5,214 bases of DNA. It comes from Thermoplasmata archaeon (lineage in GTDB: Archaea > Thermoplasmatota > Thermoplasmata > Lutacidiplasmatales > UBA184). Shown here piece by piece: positions 4,914 through 5,214 of this stretch. The stretch's first letter is position 1. Every line of letters begins with the position of its first letter. Location of the stretch: the NCBI GenBank assembly GCA_030043865.1, contig JASHWZ010000098.1:1-5214 (forward strand), in the 5' to 3' direction. Position numbers and translations under genes: made by a program. The notes under the pieces are model-generated. The model was given only the letters and a program-made list of their open reading frames with translations, had not been told where the DNA came from and ran no database searches.

Positions 4914-4940
4914 CCGGATCGAGTCCCGTCATAAGTCGAC
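4914..4940. repeat. Direct repeat, right copy (putative attachment site)
   Basis: This is the second copy of the 27-base repeat, with its 16-base perfect core at 4914-4929. It begins seven bases upstream of the GTG candidate start of the recombinase gene and overlaps the likely recombinase promoter. Attachment sites lying directly beside int are common in integrative elements. The two copies differ at four positions, all outside the core, as expected if only the core is exchanged. Confidence 0.55.
4928..4936 (-). promoter_or_regulatory. Candidate recombinase promoter, overlapping the direct repeat
   Basis: The minus strand reads ACTTATGAC here, a TATA-like element whose expected start is near 4907. 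That gives either a leaderless GTG mRNA or a 12-base leader carrying the GGTGG motif before the ATG at 4895. The element lies at the outer edge of the right direct repeat. The left copy differs at exactly these bases and has no TATA-like element. Confidence 0.4.
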
Positions 4941-5038
4941 GAGCCGGTCGGCGGATGATGGGCGGTGTCGGGCCCCACTCGGGAAACGATGCTCTATCAA
5001 TCAAATCTCGGATTGGCGGAGTTGGATTTCGTGAACTG

Positions 5039-5053
5039 TCGATTTCATATCGA
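5039..5053 (+). promoter_or_regulatory. Candidate promoter/operator ahead of the FMN-binding-like gene
   Basis: TCGAT and ATCGA form a five-base inverted repeat around TTCAT. The AT-rich TTTCATAT inside it is the only TATA-like stretch near the right spacing, with an expected start near 5072 and a leader of about 15 bases to the ATG at 5087. The evidence is weak. Confidence 0.3.
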
Positions 5054-5086
5054 TCGGCATCGCTGGACCCTGTAGGGCCCGCCGCA

Positions 5087-5214
5087 ATGCCGTTCAAGGT
5101 CATGCGGAATGACCGCGCCAAGTTCGAGCTGGACGAGTTTCTGTCACGTCCGCTGGTCGCCCATGTTTCCACCGCATCGGATCTCGGCGCCCGCAATTCG
5201 GTGTTCTTCTTCTC
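5087..5214 (+). CDS. Pyridoxamine 5'-phosphate oxidase-like (FMN-binding split barrel) protein, N-terminal part
   Basis: An open frame starts with ATG at 5087 and runs 42 codons off the window end without a stop. It reads MPFKVMRNDRAKFELDEFL, then SRPLVAHVSTASDLGARNS and VFFFS. The pattern of a short helix ending in an FL pair, a strand of the form PLVAHVSTAS, a turn with Gly, and a second hydrophobic strand is the start of the split-barrel flavin-binding fold, where Pxxxx(L/A)ATxxxDGxPxxxPVWF is usual. The family contains oxidases, F420- or FMN-dependent reductases and proteins of unknown function, so only the fold is proposed. It is divergent from the recombinase gene, with 179-191 bases between them, and lies outside the right direct repeat, so it may be host DNA. 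No clear Shine-Dalgarno is seen. Confidence 0.55.
   Translation, partial: MPFKVMRNDRAKFELDEFLSRPLVAHVSTASDLGARNSVFFF

Noticed and set aside
5060..5086. AGGGCCC near 5075 as the missing 3' acceptor strand of the tRNA fragment
   Set aside because: It pairs with only six of seven acceptor bases, and no T-loop with TTC-purine-A precedes it.
3616..5196. Very long open frame (526 codons) on the minus strand overlapping the recombinase gene
   Set aside because: It is Arg/Pro/Gly-rich with no family resemblance, whereas the overlapping frame encodes a complete tyrosine recombinase; GC-rich DNA gives such antisense and out-of-frame shadows.

Overview
This is a GC-rich window that most likely comes from an archaeon. 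Several genes have TATA-like boxes about 25 bases ahead of the inferred transcription start. Three starts have a GGTGG Shine-Dalgarno (aprA, the DUF1059 gene and the integrase), and the wHTH gene looks leaderless. The phylum cannot be fixed from the sequence. A lineage with dissimilatory sulfur metabolism is implied by aprBA.

Layout. Positions 1-1036 (minus strand) hold aprB and the first 191 codons of aprA, the two subunits of adenylylsulfate (APS) reductase. The aprA end lies outside the window. Positions 1136-1971 (minus) hold a two-gene unit: an NAD(P)-binding Rossmann protein of the NADH-flavin-reductase-like type, overlapping by 4 bases a 65-residue DUF1059 protein. Positions 2199-3253 (minus) hold a second two-gene unit: a winged-helix regulator overlapping by 4 bases a nucleotidyltransferase-fold protein. 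It resembles AbiE-type toxin-antitoxin modules in architecture, and a 21-base inverted repeat abuts its TATA box. Positions 3374-3619 (minus) encode a small protein with two membrane helices. Positions 3855-4895/4907 (minus) encode a tyrosine recombinase with a full set of catalytic residues. Positions 5087-5214 (plus) are the start of a gene resembling the pyridoxamine-phosphate-oxidase (FMN-binding split barrel) family, cut by the window end.

Signs of mobility. Two sequence signals sit next to the recombinase gene. The first is a direct repeat with a 16-base perfect core (23 of 27 bases when extended), at 3314-3340 and 4914-4940. It encloses the recombinase and the small membrane protein in a segment of about 1.6 kb. 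The second is an apparent 5' fragment of a tRNA gene at 3810-3830, preceded by a correctly spaced TATA-like box and breaking off in the D-loop, 24 bases from the recombinase stop codon. These suggest two alternative attachment-site models, and the window alone does not decide between them.

Interpretation. A core energy-metabolism locus (aprBA) lies beside an accessory stretch of roughly 2199-4940. The most interesting parts are the wHTH-nucleotidyltransferase pair with its operator-like palindrome, and the recombinase with its putative att repeat, where the likely int promoter overlaps the repeat. No intergenic stretch exceeds 300 bases; the longest are 1972-2198 and 3620-3854.
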